Below the pieces are notes generated by a model, which saw only the letters and a list, made by a program, of their open reading frames with translations, ran no database searches and had not been told where the DNA came from. This document shows, in pieces, positions 1 through 8,567 of a stretch of DNA of 64,000 nucleotides. Both the position numbers and the translations under genes were made by a program. Positions within the stretch are counted from its first letter, which is position 1; the number at the start of each line of letters is the position of its first letter. This DNA is from JAAYDI01 sp052034005 (GTDB taxonomy: Bacteria; Planctomycetota; Planctomycetia; Pirellulales; Pirellulaceae): contig JBPOJB010000018.1 in assembly GCA_052034005.1 (NCBI GenBank), forward strand, positions 98,948-162,947, written 5' to 3'.

Positions 1-1320
1 CCGCAGACAACGGATGTGCGAAGACAGATCTTCACACGGGTCTGGAACACCCCTCTGATCGATACCCACGAACACCTGTGCGAAGAGCAGGATCGGCTCC
101 GACCCGCCGGCGCCGCGCAACCCCATGACGACTGGACTTACCTGCTGGCAGGTTACCTCGGGTCCGACCTGCTGACGGCGGGGATGCCGCAAGATGTCTT
201 CAACAAGTTCTATGCGCAGGGCCCGCCGCCCGCCGAGAAGTGGAAGCTGCTCGAGCCATACTGGCCGGCCGTGAAAAACACCGGTTACGGGCAGGCGGCG
301 CGGATCTCGATCCGGCAGCTCTACGGCGTGGAGGACCTGTCGGCAGAGACGGTCGAGCGCGTGCAGGCGGGTTACGACAGTCTCCGGCGGCCCGGGTTCT
401 ACCAGCACGTCCTGCGCGAGCGGAGCGGGATCGAGTCGTGCCAGGTCAACTCGTTTGGACCGGGGTTCCGCGAATCGGCCCAGCCCACGCTCCTCATGCA
501 GGACATCAGCATCGTCGGCATGTACGTCGGGCCCAACCTGGAGCTGTACGGGAAACCGGCCGGGATCACAGCCGCCGAGCTGTCGGATTGGCACAGGGTG
601 ATCGACTGGTGGTTCGACAAGTACGGCCGGTACGCGGTGGCCGTCAAGTCCCAGGACGCGTATCGCCGGGATATTGACTACGCGCCGACCCCGGCCGAGC
701 AGGTGGCAGACACGTTCCGGAAGAGGATCCAGGACCAGCCGCTGGCGCCGGCCGAACAGAAGGCGCTGGAGGACCACCTGTTCTGGTACGCGGTGCAGAA
801 AGCGACCGAACACCAGCTGCCGGTGAAGCTGCACACCGGATACTACGCCGGCCAGAACGGGATGCCGCTGTCGCGCCTGATCCACAATGCCGGATCCGCG
901 TGCGAACTGTGCCGCACCGCGCCTGACACTCCGTTCGTGTTCATGCACATCTGTTACCCGTACTATGAAGAGCTGCTGGCCGTCGCCAAGCACTGGACTC
1001 ACGCGTTCGTTGACATGTGCTGGTCCTGGATCATCAACCCGGTGGCGGCCAAGGATTTCCTGAAGAAATACCTGGTGACCGCCCCCGCCAACAAGATCCT
1101 GACCTTCGGCGGCGATTACGTGAACGTGGAACAAGTGCTGGGGCACGCAGTCCTCGCGCGGCAAGGTATCGCGCTGGCGTTGAGCGAGCTGGTGGAGGAA
1201 GGCTGGCTCAGCCTGGACGGCGCCCTGGACCTGATCGACCCGATCATGCACGGCAACGCACGACGCATCTTCCGGCTGGCGGACAAGGAGCAGGCATTGC
1301 GGAATGTGCCGTGGCTCTGA
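1..1320 (+). CDS. amidohydrolase family protein (5' end may lie outside the window)
   Basis: Metal-dependent hydrolase of the amidohydrolase (TIM-barrel) superfamily, of the type annotated amidohydrolase 2 or uronate-isomerase-like; the substrate is unknown. Counting from the GTG at 16, the metal-binding HxH is at residues 18-20 (THEH), further candidate ligands are the histidines in KLHTG (273) and FMHI (311), and a conserved-looking aspartate is in GGDY (367). The reading frame is open to base 1 with no stop, and members of this family usually have some residues before the HxH, so the true start is probably upstream; GTG 16 is the only start visible. There is no signal peptide, so it is likely cytoplasmic. 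It is convergent with a symporter/esterase/DUF4838 block, which suggests work on imported sugar-like compounds (inference). Confidence 0.8.
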   Translation, partial: PQTTDVRRQIFTRVWNTPLIDTHEHLCEEQDRLRPAGAAQPHDDWTYLLAGYLGSDLLTAGMPQDVFNKFYAQGPPPAEKWKLLEPYWPAVKNTGYGQAARISIRQLYGVEDLSAETVERVQAGYDSLRRPGFYQHVLRERSGIESCQVNSFGPGFRESAQPTLLMQDISIVGMYVGPNLELYGKPAGITAAELSDWHRVIDWWFDKYGRYAVAVKSQDAYRRDIDYAPTPAEQVADTFRKRIQDQPLAPAEQKALEDHLFWYAVQKATEHQLPVKLHTGYYAGQNGMPLSRLIHNAGSACELCRTAPDTPFVFMHICYPYYEELLAVAKHWTHAFVDMCWSWIINPVAAKDFLKKYLVTAPANKILTFGGDYVNVEQVLGHAVLARQGIALALSELVEEGWLSLDGALDLIDPIMHGNARRIFRLADKEQALRNVPWL

Positions 1321-1486
1321 TCGCATTCCGCGCAGAAGCCGCCGAACCAATCCGGAGGTCTCCGCGCCCGGGGGGGCAGCCGCGCCCGACTGGACCGGGG
1401 CTGAAGGATGAGCGATGGGCGATGGAGGCGTGGCACGGTTGGACCGTCGCGTCAGACCGGACCACCGGCAGCGCACAGTGCGCGGG

Positions 1487-1687
1487 TCAGGAAGGCCGGT
1501 CCTCGAAGGCATCGCGGTTCTTGTCCGCGAGTGTGCGCAGCATCTGCTTGATGTCCATCGCGCCCCGGATGCCCACGTAGATCGTAATGCTCGAGTACCA
1601 GGCCAAGACCGCCAGCGTGAGCAGGGCCCAGAACGGGTGGTGCCTGAGCATGTTCAGCACCTGATCGGGCAATTCGAGCAGGTTCAT
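1487..1687 (-). CDS. small single-pass membrane protein paired with sodium:solute symporter
   Basis: A 66-residue protein with one clear membrane helix at about residues 18-40 and a short charged C-terminal tail. Its ATG overlaps the TGA of the symporter gene upstream (ATGA), so the two are translationally coupled and must be co-expressed. No family was recognised. Small membrane partners are known for some symporters (the DUF997/YhdT protein next to PanF, and DUF4212 with actP-like genes), so an accessory subunit is a reasonable inference. The second symporter in this window, at 12714-14483, also has a small membrane protein directly downstream, but with a different sequence and two helices. 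Confidence 0.75.
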   Translation of the reverse strand: MNLLELPDQVLNMLRHHPFWALLTLAVLAWYSSITIYVGIRGAMDIKQMLRTLADKNRDAFEDRPS

Positions 1688-3288
1688 CGCGTGCCTCCCT
1701 TCGGTTCAGGAGCGGTGGGAGCGGCGGAACCGGGCGAGAAATAGGGCTTCAGCAGCGATCCCACGACCATAGCTGTGGCGGCAGCCAGGAACGTGATGAT
1801 GTTGGGCCAGTGTTCGCCGATGTGGTGCTTCACCCAGCCCTCGCACACCACGCTGCCTTCCTTCAGGATCTGTGCGCCCGTGTCGTCCAGCTGGGGCACC
1901 TGAACGAACTTGTTCAAGGCCAGTGTCACGACTGGCAGCGTCGCACCCATGACAATCGCGGCGAAGGCGCCCCAGTTGTTGGCGCGCCGCCAGTAGCAGC
2001 AGGCGATCAACAACACGGACATGCTGGCCAGATAGATGCCGCCGGTGAGCTGCAGATACTCCCAGAGGTTGCCCTCGAGCTTGTACCACAGGCCCCAGAA
2101 CAACAGGAACATGCCGATCAGCGCGACGATGCACCGATTCCACAGGATGCCTTTCTTCTCGGACCATTGCGTGCGGCGGAAGGGAGCGAGGATGTCGTTG
2201 TAGATCACGCTCCCCCAGGTCAGCATGTACGAGGAATCGGTCGACATATCGGCCGCGAGCATCGCCGCCACCAGGATCCCCATCATGCCAGCCGGGACGA
2301 TGGTGGAGAGCAGGTAGGGCATGGCGAACAGCGTCCCCTCCTTCTCGCGGAACTGCTCCCCGAGCCCCGCAATCACCGACGGCTCGATCATCGCCAGAGC
2401 TGCAATGCCCCAGAGTCCCGGAATGACCCAGCGGCAGATGAAGAAGAAGGCCGTGCCGGTGTAGATCTTGCGGCCCGTCTTGCTATCCTTGGCCGACAGC
2501 AATCGGGCGATGCATGTCTGCCAGGTCAACACGGCCGCCGTGTTCGTGAAGATGTTGGACAGCACGGCGGGCCAGCCGAACTCCTGGTGCCGGAATGGAT
2601 TGAAGCCGCCCTCGCCCATCTTGTCCTGTACGGCCCCCACCATCGACTCCCAACCGACCTGCGCCAATATCAGCAACGACACCAAGAGCAGGCCGGCGCT
2701 CATCACCACGAACTGCAGGTAATCGGTGACCAGCACCGAGAGCATGCCGCCCAGGATCGTGTACACCGCAACGCCCAGGAGCAACACGGTCATGGCGATC
2801 TCCAGGTACCGCAGATTCATGCCGCAACAGACCACCAGGAACTGGCCACCGACGCGCAGGAATACTCCCATGTTGAGCAGTCCGCCCAGCACGATCACCA
2901 CGCCGGACAACCAGCGGATGAACTTGCCGTACCGCTGCTCGAACAACTCGGGGATCGTGATGGCGCCCGAATCGCGCAGCGGCTTGACGCAGAACCCCGT
3001 CCAGCCGATGACGAACATGGCCGCGGCGTTGCAGATCCCGGGCGTCGCCCCGGCGAAACCGTGCTTGTAGCCGCTCTGGGCCGCATACATGCACGTGACG
3101 ATGCCGAACTCGGTGGCGGCCAGCGACGCGATGCCCAGGTACACGTTCATCTCGCGGCCCGCCACGAGAAACTGATCCACGCGCGCCACGTACTTCCGCA
3201 CCATGATCCCGGCCGTCATCGTCGCCACCAGATAGAGCCCGACGATGCTGCCGTCGATCGGCAGGTTGAATGCCGCCATCAATTCCAT
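1684..3288 (-). CDS. sodium:solute symporter family transporter (SSS)
   Basis: Multi-pass inner-membrane carrier of the solute:sodium symporter family (SSF/SLC5 fold), which imports a solute with Na+. The protein is about 534 residues with roughly 13 hydrophobic helices. The N-terminal part shows the family pattern of a helix followed by VDQFLVAGREMN and ASLAATEFG. The start is set at ATG 3288 (MELMAAF); a TTG seven codons earlier (3309) is also in frame, but the ATG fits the 30-base gap after the upstream gene better. The last gene of the block is coupled to it by an ATGA overlap. Upstream lie an esterase-DUF1080 fusion and a DUF4838 protein, so the substrate is probably a sugar, uronic acid or related breakdown product; the sequence alone does not say which. 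Confidence 0.88.
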   Translation of the reverse strand: MELMAAFNLPIDGSIVGLYLVATMTAGIMVRKYVARVDQFLVAGREMNVYLGIASLAATEFGIVTCMYAAQSGYKHGFAGATPGICNAAAMFVIGWTGFCVKPLRDSGAITIPELFEQRYGKFIRWLSGVVIVLGGLLNMGVFLRVGGQFLVVCCGMNLRYLEIAMTVLLLGVAVYTILGGMLSVLVTDYLQFVVMSAGLLLVSLLILAQVGWESMVGAVQDKMGEGGFNPFRHQEFGWPAVLSNIFTNTAAVLTWQTCIARLLSAKDSKTGRKIYTGTAFFFICRWVIPGLWGIAALAMIEPSVIAGLGEQFREKEGTLFAMPYLLSTIVPAGMMGILVAAMLAADMSTDSSYMLTWGSVIYNDILAPFRRTQWSEKKGILWNRCIVALIGMFLLFWGLWYKLEGNLWEYLQLTGGIYLASMSVLLIACCYWRRANNWGAFAAIVMGATLPVVTLALNKFVQVPQLDDTGAQILKEGSVVCEGWVKHHIGEHWPNIITFLAAATAMVVGSLLKPYFSPGSAAPTAPEPKGGTR

Positions 3289-3318
3289 GAACCTGCGCTC
3301 CGAGAGCAACCGGATCTT

Positions 3319-4854
3319 CTATAGCCGCTTGATCCGTATGTCCTTGAAACGAACCCGCAGCTGATCGTACGAGTGAAGCTGCAGCCCGATGAACCCCCGA
3401 GTGCCGACGTTCTCCTGCCTGTGCAGATCATCATCCAGCACGCCGGTACCGTCGTAGTCGACCACCGTGACACCATTGAGCACGGACTTGATCCTCATGC
3501 CCTGCGCCGTGATCTCCAGATCGTTCCAGCCGTCCCCCTCGTCCGCATAGAAAAACCGCATCCCTTCGACCGGCTCGTTCGACAGCCAGCGGTGCTCGCC
3601 AGGACCTTCGTTCCAGAGCTTCCCCGTGAGTTCCGGATTGGGCGGATTGATGTCGATCTGCGGCCCGTTCATCCAGCCGGTCTCGGCGTTGTACCGGCTG
3701 CGGATCTGGATGCCGCTGTTGCCCGTCACACCGCGCTCGACTTGAATGCGCAGCCGCAGCACGAAATCGCCGTACTCTTCGTTGGTCGCCAGCAGGATGT
3801 AGAAGTGCTCGGTGTGCCCCGTCGAATCGACCAGGATGGTGCCCTGGTCCACCGTCCACGCCGTCGCCGCGAAGGCCCTGTCCTTCGGCAGGCATTGCAC
3901 GGTCCAACCATCGAGCGTCCGGCCGTCGAACAAGGATACGAAGCCTGTCTCGCCACCGCCGGCCGCCTCGGCCGGGATGAACTGCAACCGCGCGAGCCAG
4001 GCCAACGATCCGGCCTGCCACGCGTCCCACATCGGACCCTGGTAACCGTTCAGGCCGTGACCGCCCGAGGGCAACTCGAGATACTCCGTTTCGATCCGGT
4101 GCGCGCGCAACGCATCGTGGAAATCCTTGCTGTTGGCGGGCAGCACCACCTCGTCGTCCAGCGCATGGGCCAGGAACGCGGGCGGCGTGCGATCCGTCAC
4201 CTGCCGCTCGTTGGAGAACAGTTCGACGAGGTCCGGTGCCGGGTCCGGCCCCAGCAGGTTGGTTCGCGATCCGCCGTGAGTCCGCGTGCTCATCGTCACC
4301 ACCGGGTAGACGAGGATCAGGAAATCAGGCCGGCAACTCGCCCGCGCGACGGCATCGGCCGCTTGCGAATCGCCGTCGTCGAAGTGCGTGCCAGCGGTGG
4401 ACGCTAGATGGCCGCCGGCCGAGAATCCCATCAGGCCGATGCGTGACGGGTCGATCCCCCACTGGCGCGCTCGCGCGCGGACCGTGCGGATCGCCTGCTG
4501 AGCGTCCAGCAGCGGCACGAAGGGGCGACCTTTCGGCAGGCGGTACTCCAACACCACGCCCACGATGCCGTGTTGATTGAGCCAGGCGGCAATCCCATGC
4601 CCTTCGGGACCGGCCACCAGGCCGCCATATCCACCACCCGGGCAGATGACGACGGCCGCACCATGGCCCCGGTCCGGCCGATGCACCGTGATCCACGCTT
4701 CGGCCTCCTCGAACGTCCCGTCGCCGATCGGCGCGCGGCCATGCCACAACGCGATCCGTTGGCCGCCCGGCGGTTCCGCCTGTGCCCGGGCTGCCACGCC
4801 ACAGAGAATGTACGCCAACATCCAGAGACCAGCCGTCCTGCTCATCCCGTTCAT
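3319..4854 (-). CDS. secreted alpha/beta-hydrolase (esterase) fused to DUF1080 domain
   Basis: A two-domain exported enzyme of 511 residues. The N-terminal signal peptide spans about residues 1-26. An alpha/beta-hydrolase of the acetyl-xylan esterase/lipase type follows: oxyanion motif CPGGGYGG at 71-78, nucleophile elbow GFSAGG with Ser145, acid candidate Asp233/234 (LDDE) and His266 (GGHG). From about residue 304 to the end is a DUF1080 (3-keto-disaccharide hydrolase/concanavalin-like) domain opening with SLFDGRTLDGW. The esterase would remove acyl groups from a glycan, and the DUF1080 part would bind or cut carbohydrate; both roles are family-level inferences. It lies 13 bases after the DUF4838 gene and 30 bases before the symporter, so it is probably part of the same transcript. 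Confidence 0.87.
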   Translation of the reverse strand: MNGMSRTAGLWMLAYILCGVAARAQAEPPGGQRIALWHGRAPIGDGTFEEAEAWITVHRPDRGHGAAVVICPGGGYGGLVAGPEGHGIAAWLNQHGIVGVVLEYRLPKGRPFVPLLDAQQAIRTVRARARQWGIDPSRIGLMGFSAGGHLASTAGTHFDDGDSQAADAVARASCRPDFLILVYPVVTMSTRTHGGSRTNLLGPDPAPDLVELFSNERQVTDRTPPAFLAHALDDEVVLPANSKDFHDALRAHRIETEYLELPSGGHGLNGYQGPMWDAWQAGSLAWLARLQFIPAEAAGGGETGFVSLFDGRTLDGWTVQCLPKDRAFAATAWTVDQGTILVDSTGHTEHFYILLATNEEYGDFVLRLRIQVERGVTGNSGIQIRSRYNAETGWMNGPQIDINPPNPELTGKLWNEGPGEHRWLSNEPVEGMRFFYADEGDGWNDLEITAQGMRIKSVLNGVTVVDYDGTGVLDDDLHRQENVGTRGFIGLQLHSYDQLRVRFKDIRIKRL

Positions 4855-4867
4855 CGCGTCCCCCCGC

Positions 4868-6688
4868 TCAGAAGTCCTCGCCCGCAGCCACTCCCAGCTT
4901 CTCGCGCAACAGCTGCTTGGCCTGGTCCACCGTCGTGACCTCCGAGAACATCGGCACTTCGAATTGGGCGCACAATGCGAACAGCTTCCCGACCAGCGGC
5001 CGCAACTCCCGGACCTTGTCGGCGTCCAGCAGGCTCCCGGGCGCTATCCAGGCCGGTTCGATCGCTGCCCGGTAGGCACAGATGGACGCCTTCTCGACAC
5101 GGGCGCGCGTTTCGTCGCTGTCGGCCAGCGCCAACGCTTCGGCAAACGCCTCCATCGCGGCCCTGGCGACGGAGTCATCGATGGCGTAATCCGCTGCGCG
5201 GCCGAAGCAGTTCCGGTGGATCCCCTGGGCCTCGCAGCGGTCGTGGTACATGTTGATGAAACGCCGGATCGGCGGCGCGGCTTTCCCATAGTGCAGGTCG
5301 AGGAACTCGTCGATCAGCCGTTGTCCGCTGCGCGCCGGGTCCCACAGCAAGTTGGCCATGACGTAATTGCGCAGGTCCGAGAGTTCCGCGCCGACCGAGT
5401 TGCCGGCCGCCTGCATGAAGATGCCTTTCGCGCCGTGAGCCACGAAGTAGCGGATGTTCGGCTCGATCACGCGCAGGTTCGGACAGGGCAGCAGGTAATT
5501 GCTGAAGTTCGTGTTGTAGTTCCAGATGAAGATGTTCTCGGTCAGCTGGCCCCACTCGTCCATGTCCTGGCAGAATTGCCTGTTCTTCTCGCAGGTGGGA
5601 TCGTCGATCGGGTGGACCAGGCAGCACTCGATGCTGCAGAGCTGAATCTGGACGTTGGGCCGCGGCTTGAGCGTCTTGGGCGGCTTGCGCGTGTACCAGT
5701 AGCTGAGCGTGCCGACTTTGACCTGCGGATGCTCACCGGCCACCGCGTCGGCTACGGCGTTGACAAACTCCAGCAGGCTGCCCATGGGGGTCTGTTCACG
5801 ATTGTCGATCGCCTGGCAGTTCGGGCACTGGCAGTAGTGCGCATTGTCGTTCTGGCTGACGGAGATGTTCTCCTTACCCGGGTGCGCCCGCAGCTCGGCC
5901 AGGACCGCGTCCGTCACGATGCGGAGCACATCGGGGTTGGTGAGGCAGGGCTGGCTGTCGGTCCAATCGTCGCCGGCCGCGAGCCGTTTGCCGTCGCGCA
6001 GCGCATAATACTCGGGGTGCTCCCGGCCATACCGGCCGCTCGGGATCTGGCTGCCGAACGTGTGGCTGATGAGCGATTGGCCGGTCGTGCCGCCATATTT
6101 CTCCTCGCCGCCGACCGTGTTGACGCGCAGGCGGGCCGCCAGCATGGCGGAGCGGTTCGTTTCGCCATAGAAACTCCAGCGAAATGAGAGCGGCGGCTCG
6201 TATGTGCGATCCAGCGCGCCGACGATCGCCGGTGACGACAACTTCGGGATATGCGTGTGGTCCGCGGTCAGGAACCGGACGCCCAGGTAGTCTTCCAGGA
6301 ACGTGTAGACGCCGTAGAGCGTCCCGCGCGGCCGCCCGCCGGCAATTGCGATGAGATTGTCGCGGACCACGATCCGTAGCTGCTCGGCGCCCATGGCGGC
6401 GATGTCGAACCCGAGCGCGGCGTCCGTCAGGGACTGACTCGCGCCGATCAGCACATGCCGATCGGCACGATCGGGCGCGGTCACGATCTTCAACTCGATT
6501 CCGCCGGCCTGCGCGAAAATCGACTGGAATTCCTGCGCCGCGTACACCTCGCTCGGGATCGCATCCTCCGCGATCACAATGTCCCAGCCTGCCAGCCCGG
6601 CAAGGTCGACGCCCGGCGGCTGAGCCAATACGATCCCCGCCGCGAATCCGCTCAGCACGACGCTCCCCAACAGCAACGGACGAATCAT
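4868..6688 (-). CDS. exported DUF4838 domain protein
   Basis: A 606-residue protein with a signal peptide (about residues 1-22, ending near VLAQPP). The first ~130 residues resemble the alpha/beta domain found in front of glycoside hydrolases such as alpha-glucuronidase and GH20 (IVIAEDAIPSEVYAAQEFQ), and the remainder matches the DUF4838 pattern, including NDNAHYCQCPNC and WNYNTNFSNYLLPCPN. DUF4838 proteins are glycoside-hydrolase-like with no agreed substrate. A strong ribosome site (GGAGG) precedes the ATG, and a plausible promoter lies 45-73 bases upstream, making this the likely first gene of the operon continuing into the esterase fusion, the symporter and its small partner. Confidence 0.85.
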   Translation of the reverse strand: MIRPLLLGSVVLSGFAAGIVLAQPPGVDLAGLAGWDIVIAEDAIPSEVYAAQEFQSIFAQAGGIELKIVTAPDRADRHVLIGASQSLTDAALGFDIAAMGAEQLRIVVRDNLIAIAGGRPRGTLYGVYTFLEDYLGVRFLTADHTHIPKLSSPAIVGALDRTYEPPLSFRWSFYGETNRSAMLAARLRVNTVGGEEKYGGTTGQSLISHTFGSQIPSGRYGREHPEYYALRDGKRLAAGDDWTDSQPCLTNPDVLRIVTDAVLAELRAHPGKENISVSQNDNAHYCQCPNCQAIDNREQTPMGSLLEFVNAVADAVAGEHPQVKVGTLSYWYTRKPPKTLKPRPNVQIQLCSIECCLVHPIDDPTCEKNRQFCQDMDEWGQLTENIFIWNYNTNFSNYLLPCPNLRVIEPNIRYFVAHGAKGIFMQAAGNSVGAELSDLRNYVMANLLWDPARSGQRLIDEFLDLHYGKAAPPIRRFINMYHDRCEAQGIHRNCFGRAADYAIDDSVARAAMEAFAEALALADSDETRARVEKASICAYRAAIEPAWIAPGSLLDADKVRELRPLVGKLFALCAQFEVPMFSEVTTVDQAKQLLREKLGVAAGEDF

Positions 6689-6732
6689 GGACCACTCCTC
6701 CGCGCGAACGAAAGGAATTCCGGAAGGTCCGT

Positions 6733-6761
6733 ATTCTAAGTCCGTCCCGAGGCCGACACAA
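6733..6761 (-). promoter_or_regulatory. candidate sigma70-type promoter of the DUF4838-esterase-symporter operon
   Basis: On the minus strand a -35-like TTGTGT (6756-6761) and a -10 TAGAAT (6733-6738, five of six consensus bases) are separated by 17 bases. The -10 lies about 45 bases before the DUF4838 ATG. Visual match only. Confidence 0.4.
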
Positions 6762-6900
6762 CAAGTGAGACAGGCTTCCCGCCTGGGAGGGTGACAGGCC
6801 GGGAAAACGAACGACGCGAGCCGTCCTGGGCATCACTCGTTCCAGGGATGAACCAATCCGGCGGCGAACCGCCACCGACCGGGGAACCGCACCCGACCGC

Positions 6901-7674
6901 CTATCTGTTGCAGCCGCAGCCGGGCAGGTCGGCCCAGTCGCCCAGCTCCTCGCGGTCCGCGTTGCGGTCGATCACACCCCAATAGATGCGGACGCTTTCG
7001 ATCAGCCCGTGCCAGGGGAGGGGACCCACGTAGTCGCCAACCGGCACGCCGACGTCGGCGCCCACACACAGCGGCTCCGTGGGCGGCTCGGCGAGCGTTG
7101 AGCCCTTGGCCTGGGCCACCGGCCAACCGTTGACAACCAACACCACGTTGCCCCTTGCATCCAGCGCGCCGAACAGATGCACCCATCGGTCCGTGCCCAC
7201 CGGTTCGGTCCCGGCCACCGTCACCAGCTTGCCCGCACAGCGGACCGCGAAGTGCGGGATGCCGCGCTGGAGATAGAGGCTCAGCCCGTTCGTGTCATCG
7301 CCCACGGAAATGATGACCCCATCGGCGCTCGTGGACTTGCAACGCGCACCGATTGACAACGTGTGCGACGTGAAGCCGAATGATTCCAACCGGTCGGCCA
7401 CCGTGATCGAGCCCTCGCCGTCAAACGAAATGGCCGGCCTGCGGCGCCCGAACACGATCTCGCCCCCCACCAGCTTGCCGTCATGCTTGTGGCCCGACGC
7501 GTCCGGCACGCGATCCCCGTCCACGCCGAAGAAGTCATAGTGCAACACCAACTGCGGCCTGCCGGGATCCGTCAGGCGAGCCCTCTTCTTGCCACCGTCC
7601 TCCGCATGGAGCAGACCACTCGCCAATCCCGATCCGGCCATGACGAGAACGAGTAACGTCAGATTGCGCTTCAT
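6901..7674 (-). CDS. exported LamG/concanavalin-like domain protein
   Basis: A 257-residue protein starting at ATG 7674 (MKRNLTLL), with GGGAG as a ribosome site and a signal peptide to about residue 25. The body is one laminin-G/concanavalin-A-like jelly-roll domain: it opens with LVLHYDFFGVDGDRVPDASGH, has the typical FDGEGSITVADRL and SIGARCKS strands, and ends with the WHGLIESVRIYWGVIDR motif seen in bacterial LamG_3 proteins. Such domains bind glycans or mediate adhesion; no catalytic residues are evident. The C-terminus carries a small cysteine pair (GCGC). It is transcribed toward the DUF4838 gene with a 212-base gap containing that gene's own promoter candidate, so it may be a separate transcript. 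Confidence 0.8.
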   Translation of the reverse strand: MKRNLTLLVLVMAGSGLASGLLHAEDGGKKRARLTDPGRPQLVLHYDFFGVDGDRVPDASGHKHDGKLVGGEIVFGRRRPAISFDGEGSITVADRLESFGFTSHTLSIGARCKSTSADGVIISVGDDTNGLSLYLQRGIPHFAVRCAGKLVTVAGTEPVGTDRWVHLFGALDARGNVVLVVNGWPVAQAKGSTLAEPPTEPLCVGADVGVPVGDYVGPLPWHGLIESVRIYWGVIDRNADREELGDWADLPGCGCNR

Positions 7675-8052
7675 AAACAGACTCCCGCAGGTCAGGCCCG
7701 CCCGCCGCAGGGCGACCGACCGCGTCGTGAAACCTCGCGTGCGGATCGTGTCCGAGTCGCATCGCCTCGCGGCACGGTGCCGGTCACCGTGGCCATCAGC
7801 ATATTCATTTCGCGAGCGACATCCAGGCCGTCCCAACCTGAATCTGGCACGGTCGACGAAGGCTCGACTTCGCCCTGTCCGCGCGGCTCGAACGCCCTCG
7901 CCCACGGTGTCCCTACGCGGCGCACCGCGCGCCAGTTCACACCTGGCCCACAAGAGGGGTGTCATGGGCGTAGCGCCTTGACACGGGCCGTTTGGCATGG
8001 TCCACTTTTGGACAATTGTTTCAGTTGCCACATTATTCTATTTGAGCCGACG
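7675..8052. other. intergenic region between divergent LamG and PerR-like genes
   Basis: About 378 bases with no convincing gene. The only thing seen is the plus-strand promoter candidate at 8008-8036 and a perfect 8-base palindrome (ACAATTGT, 8012-8019) inside it that could be part of an operator. Confidence 0.6.
8008..8036 (+). promoter_or_regulatory. candidate promoter of PerR-like regulator
   Basis: TTGGAC (8008-8013), a 17-base spacer and CATTAT (8031-8036), within an AT-richer patch just before the regulator gene. The palindrome ACAATTGT lies across the -35 side, where a Fur-family repressor could bind for autoregulation, but it does not match a full Per box. Confidence 0.35.
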
Positions 8053-8514
8053 ATGACGCCCGACGCGGTGGAGGCACGGTTGCGGGAGTTCGCGGCGTTG
8101 TGCCGCGCGGAGGGCTTGCCGTTGACCGTGCAGCGGCGGGCCATTTTGCGGGCCGTGTTGGAGCGTGACGACCACCCGACGGCCGACCAGGTGCACGAGC
8201 GCGTCAGGGAGCAGCTTCCGGGCCTGTCGCGCACGACGGTGTATCGGGTCCTGGAGATGTTGGTGGAGATGGGCCTGGTGCGGCGACTGCACCATCCGGG
8301 CGCGAGCACGCGGTATGATGGGAAGACCCACCGGCACCACCACCTGGTATGCCTGCGCTGTCACGCGGTGGTCGACGTCGACGAACCGGCGATTGACGAG
8401 TTGAATTTGATGCTGAGCAAGAAGCACGGTTTCGAGATCCAGGATTACTCGGTCCACTTCAGCGGTTTGTGCGCGGCGTGCCGCCGGCGTGCGGCGACGC
8501 GCAAGCGGCCCTAG
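8053..8514 (+). CDS. Fur-family transcriptional regulator, PerR-like
   Basis: A 153-residue winged-helix metalloregulator. The DNA-binding half contains SRTTVYRVLEMLVEMGLV (about 59-76). The structural zinc site is Cys100/Cys103 (CLRC) and Cys140/Cys143 (CAAC). Aligned by eye to Bacillus PerR, all five regulatory metal ligands are kept: His41, Asp89, His95, His97 and Asp108. The aspartate at the last position is the residue that separates PerR from Fur, which has Glu there, so this is more likely a peroxide sensor than an iron sensor (inference from family knowledge). The ATG at 8053 gives the usual family length. It is followed 53 bases later by a di-haem peroxidase, a metallophosphoesterase and a cytochrome lipoprotein in the same direction, the likely targets. 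Confidence 0.88.
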   Translation: MTPDAVEARLREFAALCRAEGLPLTVQRRAILRAVLERDDHPTADQVHERVREQLPGLSRTTVYRVLEMLVEMGLVRRLHHPGASTRYDGKTHRHHHLVCLRCHAVVDVDEPAIDELNLMLSKKHGFEIQDYSVHFSGLCAACRRRAATRKRP

Positions 8515-8567
8515 GGGTGGCCGGCAGGCGCGAGGGCTGACTGTTTTTTGCAAGGGGAGGTGAAACC

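Noticed and set aside
1810..3324. Long plus-strand open frame (504 codons) opposite the symporter
   Set aside because: Exact antisense of a clear symporter; its His/Gln/Arg-rich translation is the usual shadow of hydrophobic GC-rich coding sequence.
4577..6187. Plus-strand open frame of 536 codons opposite the DUF4838 and esterase genes
   Set aside because: Antisense shadow without any domain or start signal.
8005..8040. Full Per box in front of the PerR-like gene
   Set aside because: Only a partial palindrome (ACAATTGT) is present; the 15-base consensus is not met, so it was not listed as an operator.
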